Notes under the pieces: model-generated
Database searches by the model: none
Told to the model about the DNA's origin: nothing
Seen by the model: the letters and a program-made list of their open reading frames with translations, nothing else
Translations under genes and position numbers: made by a program
Shown here: piece after piece, positions 52,002 to 60,955 of the stretch
How positions within the stretch are numbered: the first letter of the stretch is position 1
Layout: each line of letters starts with the position of its first letter
NCBI RefSeq assembly: GCF_001594015.1
Contig: NZ_LTBC01000001.1
Span: forward strand, 1 to 64,000
Length of the DNA: 64,000 nucleotides
Direction: 5' to 3'
Origin: Moorella mulderi DSM 14980
GTDB taxonomy: Bacteria; Bacillota; DSM-521; Neomoorellales; Neomoorellaceae

Positions 52002-52855
52002 TCTTTGAGCACCTGGAGGCAAGCCTGGCCGCAGCCCGGCGGCTCTTCGCCCTTATCGATACCCGGCCTGCCGTCCAGGACCCGCCCGGCCCGCCGCCAC
52101 AGCCGGCAAACTACCACCTGGAGGTAAAAGGACTGCGCTTTCGCTACGCCCCGGAAGAACCCTGGGTCCTGGACGGCATCGACTTTACCCTGCCAGAAGG
52201 GGGCCGGGTGGCCATCGTCGGTCCCAGCGGGGCCGGAAAAAGCACATTAGTAAATCTGCTCCTGCGCTTCTGGGATTACGAGGAAGGATCTATTCGCCTG
52301 GGTGGGTATGAACTCAAGGCCTATCCCCAGGAAGAGTTGCGCCGCCTGATAGCTGTAGTTTCCCAGCAAACCCATCTCTTCCATGCCACCATTGCCGAAA
52401 ACCTCCTACTGGCCAGGCCGGGTGCCAGCCGGGAGGAGATCCGGCAGGCCGCACGGGAGGCCAGGCTGGAAGAATTTATCCAGAGCCTGCCCGGGGGATA
52501 TGAAACCTGTATCGGTGAAGAGGGATTGAAACTCTCCGGGGGCCAGCGCCAGCGTCTGGCCATCGCCCGCGCCCTTTTGAAAAACGCCCCCATCCTGATA
52601 CTTGATGAGGCCACATCGGGCCTGGACACGGTGACTGAGGGGGAAGTAAGGCAGGCTGTCTACCGTTTAATGGCCGGCCGGACCACCCTGATCATAACCC
52701 ACCGTCTGGCGGGCCTAGAAGCCATGGATGAGATCCTGGTCCTGGATAAAGGGCGGATCGTCCAGCGGGGACGGCATGATGAACTTCTCCGGCAAGAGGG
52801 ACTTTACCGCCGGATGTGGGAGCTGCAGCACGAAGTATTGGAGCTGGACAGTTAG
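51998..52855 (+). pseudogene. cydC: CydC nucleotide-binding part, separated by a frameshift
   Basis: 285 residues: EHLEASLAAARRLFALIDTR then the ATPase with [25 protein letters not shown] and LILDEATSGLD. It continues the CydC started in the preceding frame. A single missing C near 51,983 (in GCCTCCTG) would restore SFEALLPLPMIFEHLEAS. So either the gene is inactivated or the base was lost in sequencing. If restored, CydDC would be about 1,264 residues. Confidence 0.85.
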
Positions 52856-52865
52856 CCCTCACTTT

Positions 52866-53534
52866 TTATTCCCTTTGGGAATATTGCTCTAAAATCCGGA
52901 CCAGCTCTTTCCCGGCCCGCTCCAGGTCGTCGTTAACGATCACGTGTCGGTACCTATCGACATAGCCCATTTCCATGTCCACCCGTTCCAGCCTTCTGGC
53001 TATCACCCCGGTGTCCTTTTCCCTCCCGGCCAGCCGCTGGCGCAATTCTTCCATATTTGGCGGGGCAATAAAAATCGGGACGACATTTTCAGGGAAGCGC
53101 TCCATGACCTCAACGCATCCCAGGACATCCATGTCGGTAATAATGTCATAGCCGTTCTCCAGGGCATAAACAATTGTCGGTAAATGGGTACCGTAGTAGT
53201 CCCCGGAATGAATCTGCTTCCATTCCAGGAAGGCTCCCTGAGTGATCATTGCTTCAAAATCAGCTTTACTGACAAAAAAATACGGGAAGCCCTGGGCTTC
53301 CCCCGGTCGCATGGGGCGGGTGGTTATTGAGGGCAGGTAGTATATACCCCGGACCCGCTCCAGGGCATAGTTCAACAGGGTATTTTTTCCCACCCCGGAA
53401 GGCCCGGAAACGACGAAAAAGTAACCCTGTCGATTTTTTCGATCTTTAACTTGAAAGTCAACGATCAATTTGCTAGAAAGGATCATAAGGCATAATTCCC
53501 CACAGGAAATATTAATTTGTTTACATTTTAACAC
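52866..53534 (-). CDS. gmk: guanylate-kinase-like protein
   Basis: 222 residues, possibly starting at the ATG at 53486 (about 206). P-loop GPSGVGKNT, with N instead of the usual G/S, then ITTRPMRPGE (GMP-binding), DYYGTHLPTIVYALENG and the lid REKDTGVIARRLERV. The gene follows cydDC but on the opposite strand and stands alone. In Firmicutes the housekeeping gmk lies with rpoZ, so this may be a second copy. The N in the P-loop deserves checking. Confidence 0.8.
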   Translation of the reverse strand: MLKCKQINISCGELCLMILSSKLIVDFQVKDRKNRQGYFFVVSGPSGVGKNTLLNYALERVRGIYYLPSITTRPMRPGEAQGFPYFFVSKADFEAMITQGAFLEWKQIHSGDYYGTHLPTIVYALENGYDIITDMDVLGCVEVMERFPENVVPIFIAPPNMEELRQRLAGREKDTGVIARRLERVDMEMGYVDRYRHVIVNDDLERAGKELVRILEQYSQRE

Positions 53535-53561
53535 ACAGCCTCAGGCCAGGCAATGCGGCCT

Positions 53562-54596
53562 TTACCGTTGCCGGCGACTAAAATCTCGTACTGCCTGGAC
53601 CACGGCTTTCAAGTTTTGGTTCGGCGTCCGCAAAGGTACAGCGCACTCCGGCGCTACCAGCCTGATGCCCGCCTTAAGCAGCCTTTCTACTTCGACCTTG
53701 ACCTCCGCTACCCTGCCGTTCAGTAGGGTCTGAGGGTTATTGATGCCTCCTACCAAGGTCAGGCGGCCATTGGCCAGGATAAGGAGCTCGGCCGGCGGGT
53801 TGCGGGAATCAAAATGAAAGGCCGTAAAACCCGTCTGAGTAAAGTAGCCCAACCGGTCGGTAACCCGGCCGCATGTATGGAGAATAACCGGGACATCCGC
53901 GGGCAATTCCTTAACGGCCCGTTGGTGCAAAGGCAGGAGAAACTCGCGATAGGCGGTAGCACTAACCAGGTCGCCGGTAGCATGGTCTGCCCATGTTAGG
54001 ACATCAGCACCGGCCTCCACCTCTGCCGCCGCCAGCAGCAAAGGAACGGCCACCAGCCGCCCCAGCAGATCCCGTACGGCCTCCGGTTCTAGGACCAGTC
54101 CCAGAAGGAAATTCTGTACCCCGCACAAGTGGTAAGCCAGGGTCCAGGGGCCAATAACCTTGCCCACCACGGCTACGCGGTGACCGTAACGCTTTTTCAG
54201 CAGGCTGATGGCCGTGAGAAGAGCTTTAATCGGCTGCCGGTCCAGGAAATTCGTGGGTAGGCGCCACTCCTCCCATTTCTGCAGGGGGTTATTTTTAATA
54301 GCCGGCATGGCGTCCACCGGGTTCCAGTCCACCGTACAGCCCAGGGCCGCAGCCTCCAGCAGGATGCTGAAATAGGGTGCGACGGTATCAAAGCCCAGTA
54401 GTTCGTGGCCGGTTGCCGCCAGGGCGGCCATTTTATGGGGGTCGGTATGAGCCTCGGGAAAAAAGGCGCCGGTGGCAGTCATGCTTTCCACCGTAGCTAC
54501 CGAGGTGGGTGTAATTAAAGGTAGACGGTCGACATCTCTGCCCCTGAGAGCTGCTAATACCCGCTCACAGCCGGCCATTTGCTCCCTGGCTGCCAT
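53562..54596 (-). CDS. UroD/MtaA-family corrinoid methyltransferase-like
   Basis: 344 residues from ATG 54596 (GGGGGG upstream); the longer reading to 54626 is less likely. Carries the zinc-site pattern of MtaA-like methylcobamide methyltransferases: VILHTCGRVTD (His-x-Cys) and RLVAPECAVPLRTPNQN (Cys). The N-terminal ...PLITPTSVATVESM and GKVIGPWTLAYHLCGVQ match its paralogue at 60,956. The family transfers methyl groups from corrinoid proteins, or decarboxylates porphyrins. The zinc motif favours the former. It follows cdaR by 26 bp, so they share an operon. Confidence 0.85.
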   Translation of the reverse strand: MAAREQMAGCERVLAALRGRDVDRLPLITPTSVATVESMTATGAFFPEAHTDPHKMAALAATGHELLGFDTVAPYFSILLEAAALGCTVDWNPVDAMPAIKNNPLQKWEEWRLPTNFLDRQPIKALLTAISLLKKRYGHRVAVVGKVIGPWTLAYHLCGVQNFLLGLVLEPEAVRDLLGRLVAVPLLLAAAEVEAGADVLTWADHATGDLVSATAYREFLLPLHQRAVKELPADVPVILHTCGRVTDRLGYFTQTGFTAFHFDSRNPPAELLILANGRLTLVGGINNPQTLLNGRVAEVKVEVERLLKAGIRLVAPECAVPLRTPNQNLKAVVQAVRDFSRRQR

Positions 54597-54622
54597 GAAC
54601 CCATCCCCCCTTTTCCTAAATC

Positions 54623-55855
54623 TCAATCTTCATGCTGGTGGAGCCGGCCCAGGCGCCGGTAAACGGCCAGCATCTTTAGCCAGAAAATGGCGCGAAAACC
54701 TGTGGCCGGGTCCAACCCAGTCAGCTGCTTAATGCGCTCCAGGCGGTTGGTGACAGTATTGCGGTGCAGGTATAACTGCTCGGCCGTTTGCTTAATATTC
54801 ATATTGTTATCTATAAAGGCTTCGACAGTCTCCAGTAACTGGATCCCTTCCTCGCCTGCTGCCTCAACCTTCTGAAGCAGGGGTTCCAGGTATCTGCTGG
54901 TCAGGCGGCCCGGCAGGGCACAGGCCAGGGCTTCAAAGAGGATGGTGTCGGCATCGATAAAGCCGTTGCTTTTACCGCACGCAGCCCCCAGGGAAATTAA
55001 CTCTACCGCTTCCTGGTAAGATCTCCTTAAACCGGCAATCTCCTTGACAATACTACCGTAGGCCACCTGGACGGCGAAAAGATGATTCCCACTGACCAGG
55101 TCATATAGATGCTTCCCTATAACATCCATGGCCTGATAAAGGCGGGGTAGATTATCAGTATCTAAAAAGGCCTTACAAATCACCAGGTAATCTTCACTAT
55201 AAAAGGCCACCAGGTCCTGGGCGGTTATATAAAGATCCCCTTTTACATGTTCCAGGATTTCACTTTTTAGCTGTTCGCGGGTAACGTCATAACCCAGGTG
55301 CAAATTAATATTAAAATAGCGATTCTCCTTGGGCTCCAGCCGCAGGACGATGACGGCCCGGGGAAGGTTTAAGTCATACCCGGCATTTAGCGCCCGCAGC
55401 TTTAATTCCTCCGCCCGGGAAGCTGCCTCCCGCCCCAGAAGGGCGCTCAAAAGGGCCTCCTCTTCCCGGGTAGTGTAGTATTGCTCATCCCGGCGCCGGG
55501 CTGCTGCCAGTACCCCTTCCAGGGAAGCTTGTAATAGAGCCGCGGTTTCTCCGGGGAACGATCCCTGCCATCCCAGCCAGGCTACCAGCTGTTCGTTCAC
55601 CGTTAAAGGAAGAAAGTGGTTTTCATCCTTTGCTGGTATCACAGGCGTGGCACCAGCATCTACCTCGGAAGAAGATACTGGGCGGCAATAAAGCCCGGCC
55701 GCAGTTAACTCCTGCACCTCCGGCCGTAATGAATGTACCCGGCCCGGGTCCGAACTGGCTATTACTACTCCGTCCGGGTTGATTATTTCTATTACCACCC
55801 GGCCAGTTGCCGCGGCCCGGTCCAGCAAGGGCTGAATTAACTCCTGCTGCAGCAT
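54623..55855 (-). CDS. CdaR/PucR-family regulator
   Basis: 410 residues. N-terminal sugar-diacid-binding CdaR domain (about 1-135, LLDRAAATGRVVIEIINPDG), a GGDEF-like middle (about 150-300) and a PucR C-terminal HTH (about 335-400: ETVEAFIDNNMNIKQTAEQL, YLHRNTVTNRLERIKQLTGL). Such regulators respond to carboxylic acids or related carbon sources. It sits directly upstream of the UroD-like gene. A TRAP-type C4 transporter lies nearby, so it may sense its substrate; inference. Confidence 0.9.
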   Translation of the reverse strand: MLQQELIQPLLDRAAATGRVVIEIINPDGVVIASSDPGRVHSLRPEVQELTAAGLYCRPVSSSEVDAGATPVIPAKDENHFLPLTVNEQLVAWLGWQGSFPGETAALLQASLEGVLAAARRRDEQYYTTREEEALLSALLGREAASRAEELKLRALNAGYDLNLPRAVIVLRLEPKENRYFNINLHLGYDVTREQLKSEILEHVKGDLYITAQDLVAFYSEDYLVICKAFLDTDNLPRLYQAMDVIGKHLYDLVSGNHLFAVQVAYGSIVKEIAGLRRSYQEAVELISLGAACGKSNGFIDADTILFEALACALPGRLTSRYLEPLLQKVEAAGEEGIQLLETVEAFIDNNMNIKQTAEQLYLHRNTVTNRLERIKQLTGLDPATGFRAIFWLKMLAVYRRLGRLHQHED

Positions 55856-56093
55856 TCCCTTCCCCTCCGATATTTCCCATGGCCATACTTACATCCACAT
55901 CCTACTTTTAATGATAATGTACCACCACCTGGCTAACAAAAGCTAATTTTTATTTTCAGGGCAAGCTTTATGATAAAATACGCGATTACAGGCCGCCAAT
56001 CCTGCCATCGCTACTTATCCACGAGTTGGCAAAAAGTAAACGCTCTCAGGAAGGCCAACCTGCACCTTAGGGGTATAGATCATCTCCGATAAC

Positions 56094-56127
56094 AAAAGGC
56101 AAAACCCCTCTGCCAATGGCAGAGGGG
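56094..56127 (-). terminator. hairpin downstream of the uroD remnant
   Basis: Stem CCCCTCTGCC (56105-56114)/GGCAGAGGGG (56118-56127) with ATT loop; on the minus strand followed by TTTTGCCTTTTG. It belongs to the decayed uroD gene. The stretch 55,856-56,093 has no gene. Confidence 0.75.
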
Positions 56128-56142
56128 CCAACCAGGCTGGGA

Positions 56143-56370
56143 TCAGTGGTTACGGCAATATTCTTCCACTGCACTTACAATGGCTTTCAGGTTGGCATTG
56201 GGGGTCCGGAGAGGTACGGCGCACTCCGGAGCAATAATCTCGATACCGGCTTCAATGTTCGCGATTACTTCCCGGCGCACATCCTCGGGCGTACGAAAAG
56301 GGTAGCCAGGTTATCGATACTACCCGCCAGGGCGATGCAACCATTGACAATCTCATGGGCCTTTCTGCTG
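56143..56370 (-). pseudogene. C-terminal fragment of a uroD/mtaA-type gene
   Basis: The minus strand reads KAHEIVNGCIALAGSIDNLA, then after a shift PEDVRREVIANIEAGIEIIA and PECAVPLRTPNANLKAIVSA. 122 bp (56171-56292) are identical to 60981-61102 in the intact gene at 60,956. Everything N-terminal is missing and a small deletion lies near 56,293. Confidence 0.85.
56171..56292. repeat. 122-bp exact duplicate of part of the 60,956 gene
   Basis: Identical at every base to 60981-61102, same orientation. Together with the rest of the remnant it suggests a partial gene duplication, or a deletion between two copies. Confidence 0.9.
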
Positions 56371-56534
56371 AAAGCCAGGGGCGCGGCTTTTCCAGTAAAT
56401 GTAGTTTCTTATTGCTTATATCCCACATTCTGCACCGTATGTTCTCGCCGTTGTCTGTTGATTACGTTTAACTGGTAGATACGTTTCAGTTCTTTATTAT
56501 TAAGTTCTACACTTTACCTCGCTCCATATAATGA

Positions 56535-56730
56535 TCGCGAGTTACCACCGGTAACTAAAAAGGTCACTAAAGGAAAGAGCATTTTCCTATCTGAAGCTTT
56601 GCAAAAGATGCTCTACCTGGTCACTCAAGATTTACTCAGAAAATGGACTGGCCGAGTACATAACTGGGAACAGATTCTGCTTCAGCTATCCATCTTCTTC
56701 CCGGAGAAGGTAAGGTCACACTTGCGTTAG
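56535..56730 (+). mobile_element. IS256-type transposase C-terminal remnant
   Basis: The plus strand reads VTKKVTKGKSIFLSEALQKM and LYLVTQDLLRKWTGRVHNWE, then QILLQLSIFFPEKVRSHLR and a stop. The 'LY...D...KWT..v.NW..i..QLsI.F' pattern is the end of mutator/IS256-type transposases. No catalytic residues and no inverted ends remain. The 56,375-56,534 gap shows nothing. Confidence 0.6.
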
Positions 56731-56780
56731 TTGGATGGAGCAAAAGCACAAAACTATTGAGAGACCCCCAAGGATTCGAA

Positions 56781-56802
56781 ACCCCCTGTTACTCCAGGGG
56801 GT
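56781..56802 (-). terminator. probable terminator of the TRAP transporter operon
   Basis: Perfect hairpin ACCCCCTG/CAGGGGGT, loop of six, 43 bp after the dctP stop codon; the T-run on the minus strand is short (TTTCG). Confidence 0.55.
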
Positions 56803-56844
56803 CTACTACTTAAACTAATAATTGCTCTAAAAATAAATTAATAT

Positions 56845-57894
56845 CTACTTCGTGTCAATAACTGTTTGAACCAGTTTTTCACCATCTGGGCCAACTTTTT
56901 TAGCAAAGTCTTCATAAATATTCTTTACCGCATTTTGGAAGGGCGTTAAATCCGTAATGGGATTTACTTTAATACCTGCATCTTTCATTTTCTGCATATA
57001 TTCATTATCGCGTTCAATACACACTTTACGTTCATAGGTACTACTTTCTTTAGCCGCATCGAGAATTATTTTTTGTTGTTCTGGTGTTAATTTCTTATAT
57101 ACACTTTCCGATATCAATAAAACGGCCCCAGCATAAATATGATTGGTTAAAGAGTAATACTTTGTCACTTCATGTAGTTTACTCGTAAATAAACTCTCCG
57201 GGGAACCTTCCATGCCATCGACTACTTTGGTTTGTAAAGCGGTGTAGACTTCACTCCAGGGAATAGTTGTGGGGCTGGCCCCCAGTGCCTTAAAGGTATC
57301 TATAAAAACCGGCGATTCGGGTAAGCGTATCTTATAACCCTTAAGGTCCTCTATATTATTTATTGGTTTAGGTATTCCCAATACATGGCGGAAACCCTGA
57401 TCGTAATAGGACAGTACCCTAATATTTTGCTTTTCTAATAGCCTTTTGGCTGCCATTTGACCAGCCTCACCGTCTTGAGCTTTATGGGCATGATCCCAAT
57501 CACGTAGAATATATGGTAAATCAAAAACGCCTAATGCTGGCTCAAAGTTTTGCATAACCGCCGTTGAAATTAAAGCCATTTCAATTGTACCAATTCTTAA
57601 GCCTTCGCCTAAATCACGTTCATTCCCTAAAGAACTATTGGGAAAAATCTGTACCTCTATTTGGCCATTACTATTTTTCTCTACAAGTTCTTTAAACTTA
57701 AGTACTCCTTCATGATAACTATGTTTTTCTGTGACTATATGTCCCAGTTTTAGTGCAATTTTTGTTTCTTTATTAGCTTTACCTTGCTCAGACGGTTGGG
57801 ATTTCGATAACCCACAACCCGATAAACCCATGATCATGACGATTAATAAGACGAATACTAACGGCAAACATGCTTTTTTGTTATTTCTCCTCAT
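56845..57894 (-). CDS. dctP: TRAP transporter substrate-binding lipoprotein DctP
   Basis: 349 residues. Lipoprotein signal ending LSGC (about residue 27). Then KIALKLGHIVTEKHSYHEGV, GLRIGTIEMALISTAVMQNF and YKIRLPESPVFIDTFKALGA, ending DLTPFQNAVKNIYEDFAKKVG, matches DctP/TAXI-like periplasmic binding proteins with the conserved Arg that contacts the carboxylate. It feeds the dctQM membrane subunits encoded upstream. Low GC relative to the flanking regions, as in the whole operon. Confidence 0.9.
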   Translation of the reverse strand: MRRNNKKACLPLVFVLLIVMIMGLSGCGLSKSQPSEQGKANKETKIALKLGHIVTEKHSYHEGVLKFKELVEKNSNGQIEVQIFPNSSLGNERDLGEGLRIGTIEMALISTAVMQNFEPALGVFDLPYILRDWDHAHKAQDGEAGQMAAKRLLEKQNIRVLSYYDQGFRHVLGIPKPINNIEDLKGYKIRLPESPVFIDTFKALGASPTTIPWSEVYTALQTKVVDGMEGSPESLFTSKLHEVTKYYSLTNHIYAGAVLLISESVYKKLTPEQQKIILDAAKESSTYERKVCIERDNEYMQKMKDAGIKVNPITDLTPFQNAVKNIYEDFAKKVGPDGEKLVQTVIDTK

Positions 57895-57961
57895 AACTTT
57901 TCCTCCTTCGTTGATTTATACCTTAAACCCTGTAGAGCTACAGGATTTATAGGTTTCAATA

Positions 57962-59242
57962 TTAAACCAGACTGAAAATTTTTGGTAACACCAGACTAAA
58001 CCATGGAACAAATGTAATGATAAGTAAACCGATTAGTAGAACAACAATATAAGGTAGCATCGCTTTAAAAACTTTATTTACAGTTATACCAGCAATCCGG
58101 CATGCGACTAATATACCAACCCCAATAGGAGGTAAAAACAGCCCAATACCAACGCAAGCAATGGCTAATATTGAGTAATGCAGGGGGTCCACACCAAAAG
58201 CCTGGGCAATAGGCATCATAATTGGAATAAATATAATTAGCGCAGGGGCACCCTCAAGAATTCCTCCCATGATGATAAAAACAAGATTACTTAGCAGTAG
58301 AAAAATAATTTTTGAAGAAGTAAATGTATGGATAAATGCTCCCAATTTTTGTGGCACCATTTGACTGGTAAGCAACCAGGAAAAAATAGAGGCAGTGCCG
58401 ATCAGGAAAACTACCAGGGCAGTAGTTATCGCTGCCTCAGCTAAGATATTAATCAGTTTCTGCATTGTTATTTCCCGATAAACAAATACCCCTACAAATA
58501 ATGCATAAATCACAGCTACTGCAGCAGCCTCAGTGACTGTAAATATACCTCCAAGAATCCCACCAAAAATAATAATTGGAAAAAGCATTGGAATTAAGCC
58601 ATCTTTTAAGGTTCGACCTAGAGTTTTTAATGAAGGACGACCATCGGCAGGCAAACCCTCACGTACCGCTTGGTAATATATTAAAACCATAATTACAGCA
58701 GCCATAACAAAAGCAGGAATAAAACCAGCCATGAATAAAGCTCCTATAGACTGGTCAGTCATCGCTCCAAGAATTACCATATTAATACATGGTGGAACTA
58801 AAATTCCCATTGCACTTGCAGCAGATACTATAGACACAGAATTTGGAATGCTGTAGCCTGCCTTTTTCATAGCAGGGATAAGAAGAGAACTGATTGCAGA
58901 TACATCGGCTGTAGTTGAGCCCGAAATCCCTGAAAATAGAATTTCTCCAACTACGACCGACATTCCTAAACCGCCCCGGATAAAACCAACCAGGGCTTTC
59001 GCTAAATTAACTAATCTGATTGCTATACCACCAGTATCCATTAATGCTCCTGCAATAACAAACAAAGGTATCGCTAAAAACGGGAAAGAATCCATGCCCG
59101 TAAAAATTCGTTGTACAACTACAATCAATGGTATCTTGTCCTGGAATATAAGAGCAATGATTGAAGAAAGTCCCATGGCGAAACCTATGGGTACAGTTAA
59201 TATAAGCAACACAATAAAAGATACTGTTAAGACCCCTACCAC
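57962..59242 (-). CDS. dctM: TRAP transporter large permease DctM
   Basis: 426 residues with about 12 helices. GTG start at 59242 with AAGGAGGTGA upstream. Motifs GISGSTTADVSAISSLLIPA, PNSVSIVSAASAMGILVPPC and FLPPIGVGILVACRIAGI are typical of DctM. Transport is Na+-driven. Preceded by dctQ and followed by dctP on the same strand. Confidence 0.93.
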   Translation of the reverse strand: MVGVLTVSFIVLLILTVPIGFAMGLSSIIALIFQDKIPLIVVVQRIFTGMDSFPFLAIPLFVIAGALMDTGGIAIRLVNLAKALVGFIRGGLGMSVVVGEILFSGISGSTTADVSAISSLLIPAMKKAGYSIPNSVSIVSAASAMGILVPPCINMVILGAMTDQSIGALFMAGFIPAFVMAAVIMVLIYYQAVREGLPADGRPSLKTLGRTLKDGLIPMLFPIIIFGGILGGIFTVTEAAAVAVIYALFVGVFVYREITMQKLINILAEAAITTALVVFLIGTASIFSWLLTSQMVPQKLGAFIHTFTSSKIIFLLLSNLVFIIMGGILEGAPALIIFIPIMMPIAQAFGVDPLHYSILAIACVGIGLFLPPIGVGILVACRIAGITVNKVFKAMLPYIVVLLIGLLIITFVPWFSLVLPKIFSLV

Positions 59243-59261
59243 TATTTTGTCACCTCCTTCT

Positions 59262-59726
59262 TTATTTTTCTTCCTGATGACTTAAAGGCCTTAACATATT
59301 ATTGATGGTGAAAATGACATTGAAAAGACCGGTTAATGGTATAGCTAAATAAATATAACCCATGGGAATGCTTAGTGAAGGAGATAATTGTGTAAATGTC
59401 CTTGTTGCTAATTTAAAACCTTCTATGATCATTACTAAGGAAAACAACAGTATACATATAGAAACAAAGAGATCTAAATATTTTATGGATATTAAGTTAC
59501 TCACTATGTTTAGATTAAAATGATTACGTCGCTTTATCCCCAAACTAGTTCCGAATAATACCGACCAGATAAACATAAACCTGGTTATCTCTTCATTCCA
59601 AGTAATCGAAAAGTGCCATATATACCTGGTAACAACGTTAATTGAAATCAATACAGTAATTATCGTCATCATGGCTATAAGAATAACCAAAATCATGCGT
59701 TCTATAGTATCACAAAACTTATCCAA
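59262..59726 (-). CDS. dctQ: TRAP transporter small permease DctQ
   Basis: 154 residues, four helices. TTG start at 59726 with GAGGGGG upstream (an ATG nearby is out of frame). SITWNEEITRFMFIWSVLFG, SLGIKRRNHF and the four-helix layout identify DctQ. Sits 19 bp before dctM. Confidence 0.92.
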   Translation of the reverse strand: MDKFCDTIERMILVILIAMMTIITVLISINVVTRYIWHFSITWNEEITRFMFIWSVLFGTSLGIKRRNHFNLNIVSNLISIKYLDLFVSICILLFSLVMIIEGFKLATRTFTQLSPSLSIPMGYIYLAIPLTGLFNVIFTINNMLRPLSHQEEK

Positions 59727-59757
59727 ATCATTGCCCCCTCTCTATTAGTATTTTCAT

Positions 59758-60813
59758 TCAATTATTTTGATATATAAAAGTAGCTTCAATTAATGCTCTT
59801 ACTTTTTCTTTTGTAGTTCCTGGTGCCAGTCCACCGGCTCCTGATAAAATATATCCGCCACCTTCTGCTCCTATTTCTAAACGGTCTAAAGCATAATTTT
59901 TAATTTCTTCTTTCGAAGCATTACGGATTTCTTTTACTGAATGTAGATTCCCCATCAAGCATATTTTATGGCCTATAGATGCTTTTATCTTTTCAATGGG
60001 ATCTGCTCCAAACTGATAAATATTACATCCCATGTCCGGTATAAATTGAAAGATATGTTCCGAACGACCTTCATTATGCCAAAGACGTATCTCAGCATAT
60101 GAAAACTCGGTAAAAATCTGTTTCATATAAGGAAAGAAATATTCTTTGTATAAAGAAGGTGATAGCTCGCTTGATAAATGATCTGCGATAAACAAACGTT
60201 TTATTTGGCCATTAACCTTTTCCTGTGCCCTTAGCCATTTAATAATGCTTTCAGTTAGAATAGTTAACAGCTTATGGACTAGTTCGGGGCAATCATAAAA
60301 GTCGTAAAATAATCCATCATAACCCCGCATCAAAGCAGCGATTTCCGCAGGTCCCATACTAAAAGCATGTCCTTCGATATATCCATAATCAGTCAACAAT
60401 TTTTTATCGCAAGCTTGACGCATATACTTGTACTCTTTTAATACCTGGGGCATAAGGCCATCATTTTGGGGATCTACTACTTTTAACTTAAGTACATCTT
60501 CCGGTTTTTCTAGACATTTATGAGCAAAAGGAGCATCATCATCCAACCATTGAATTGGGCATCCCATAGCTGAAGCTTCAATAATAACCCCAAAATCTGG
60601 ATGGATACCTGGAAATAATATTGCTTCGGGAAAATACTCCTGCATCTTCATCTGCACCTGAAGTTTGATATCTACATTTCTATAATAATCGAGACAATTA
60701 ACGCCCGCCATACTCGGCATCCACGGGGCTAAGTCCCAAAGCGCTACCGGAACCCTTAAAGTTTTTTCATGTTTTACTGCTTTCATTACATCCTTCACAA
60801 CTTCATTAAACAA
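59758..60813 (-). CDS. UroD-superfamily protein without the zinc cysteines
   Basis: 351 residues from TTG 60813, seven bases after GGGGGG. ATGs at 60819 and 60852 are possible, but the former is only one base from the G-run. TIM-barrel of the UroD type: GIHPDFGVIIEASAMGCPIQ, GPAEIAALMRGYDGLFYDF and ...GGYILSGAGGLAPGTTKEKV. Unlike its neighbours, the His-x-Cys position reads LWHNEGRSE and the PEC motif is absent. So it may not bind zinc the same way. It sits between a zinc-type UroD gene and dctQ in one operon. Confidence 0.85.
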   Translation of the reverse strand: MFNEVVKDVMKAVKHEKTLRVPVALWDLAPWMPSMAGVNCLDYYRNVDIKLQVQMKMQEYFPEAILFPGIHPDFGVIIEASAMGCPIQWLDDDAPFAHKCLEKPEDVLKLKVVDPQNDGLMPQVLKEYKYMRQACDKKLLTDYGYIEGHAFSMGPAEIAALMRGYDGLFYDFYDCPELVHKLLTILTESIIKWLRAQEKVNGQIKRLFIADHLSSELSPSLYKEYFFPYMKQIFTEFSYAEIRLWHNEGRSEHIFQFIPDMGCNIYQFGADPIEKIKASIGHKICLMGNLHSVKEIRNASKEEIKNYALDRLEIGAEGGGYILSGAGGLAPGTTKEKVRALIEATFIYQNN

Positions 60814-60955
60814 TCTCATTCCCCCCAAAGAGTTTAAACAAGTTAGCATCATTTTTCCATCAATAAAAGATATTCTACATTTAACTTTATAAACCTTTCA
60901 TCATATTGCTTAAAATATCAAAACCTTGCTCTTGAGGTTGTGCGGCGTGCACATT

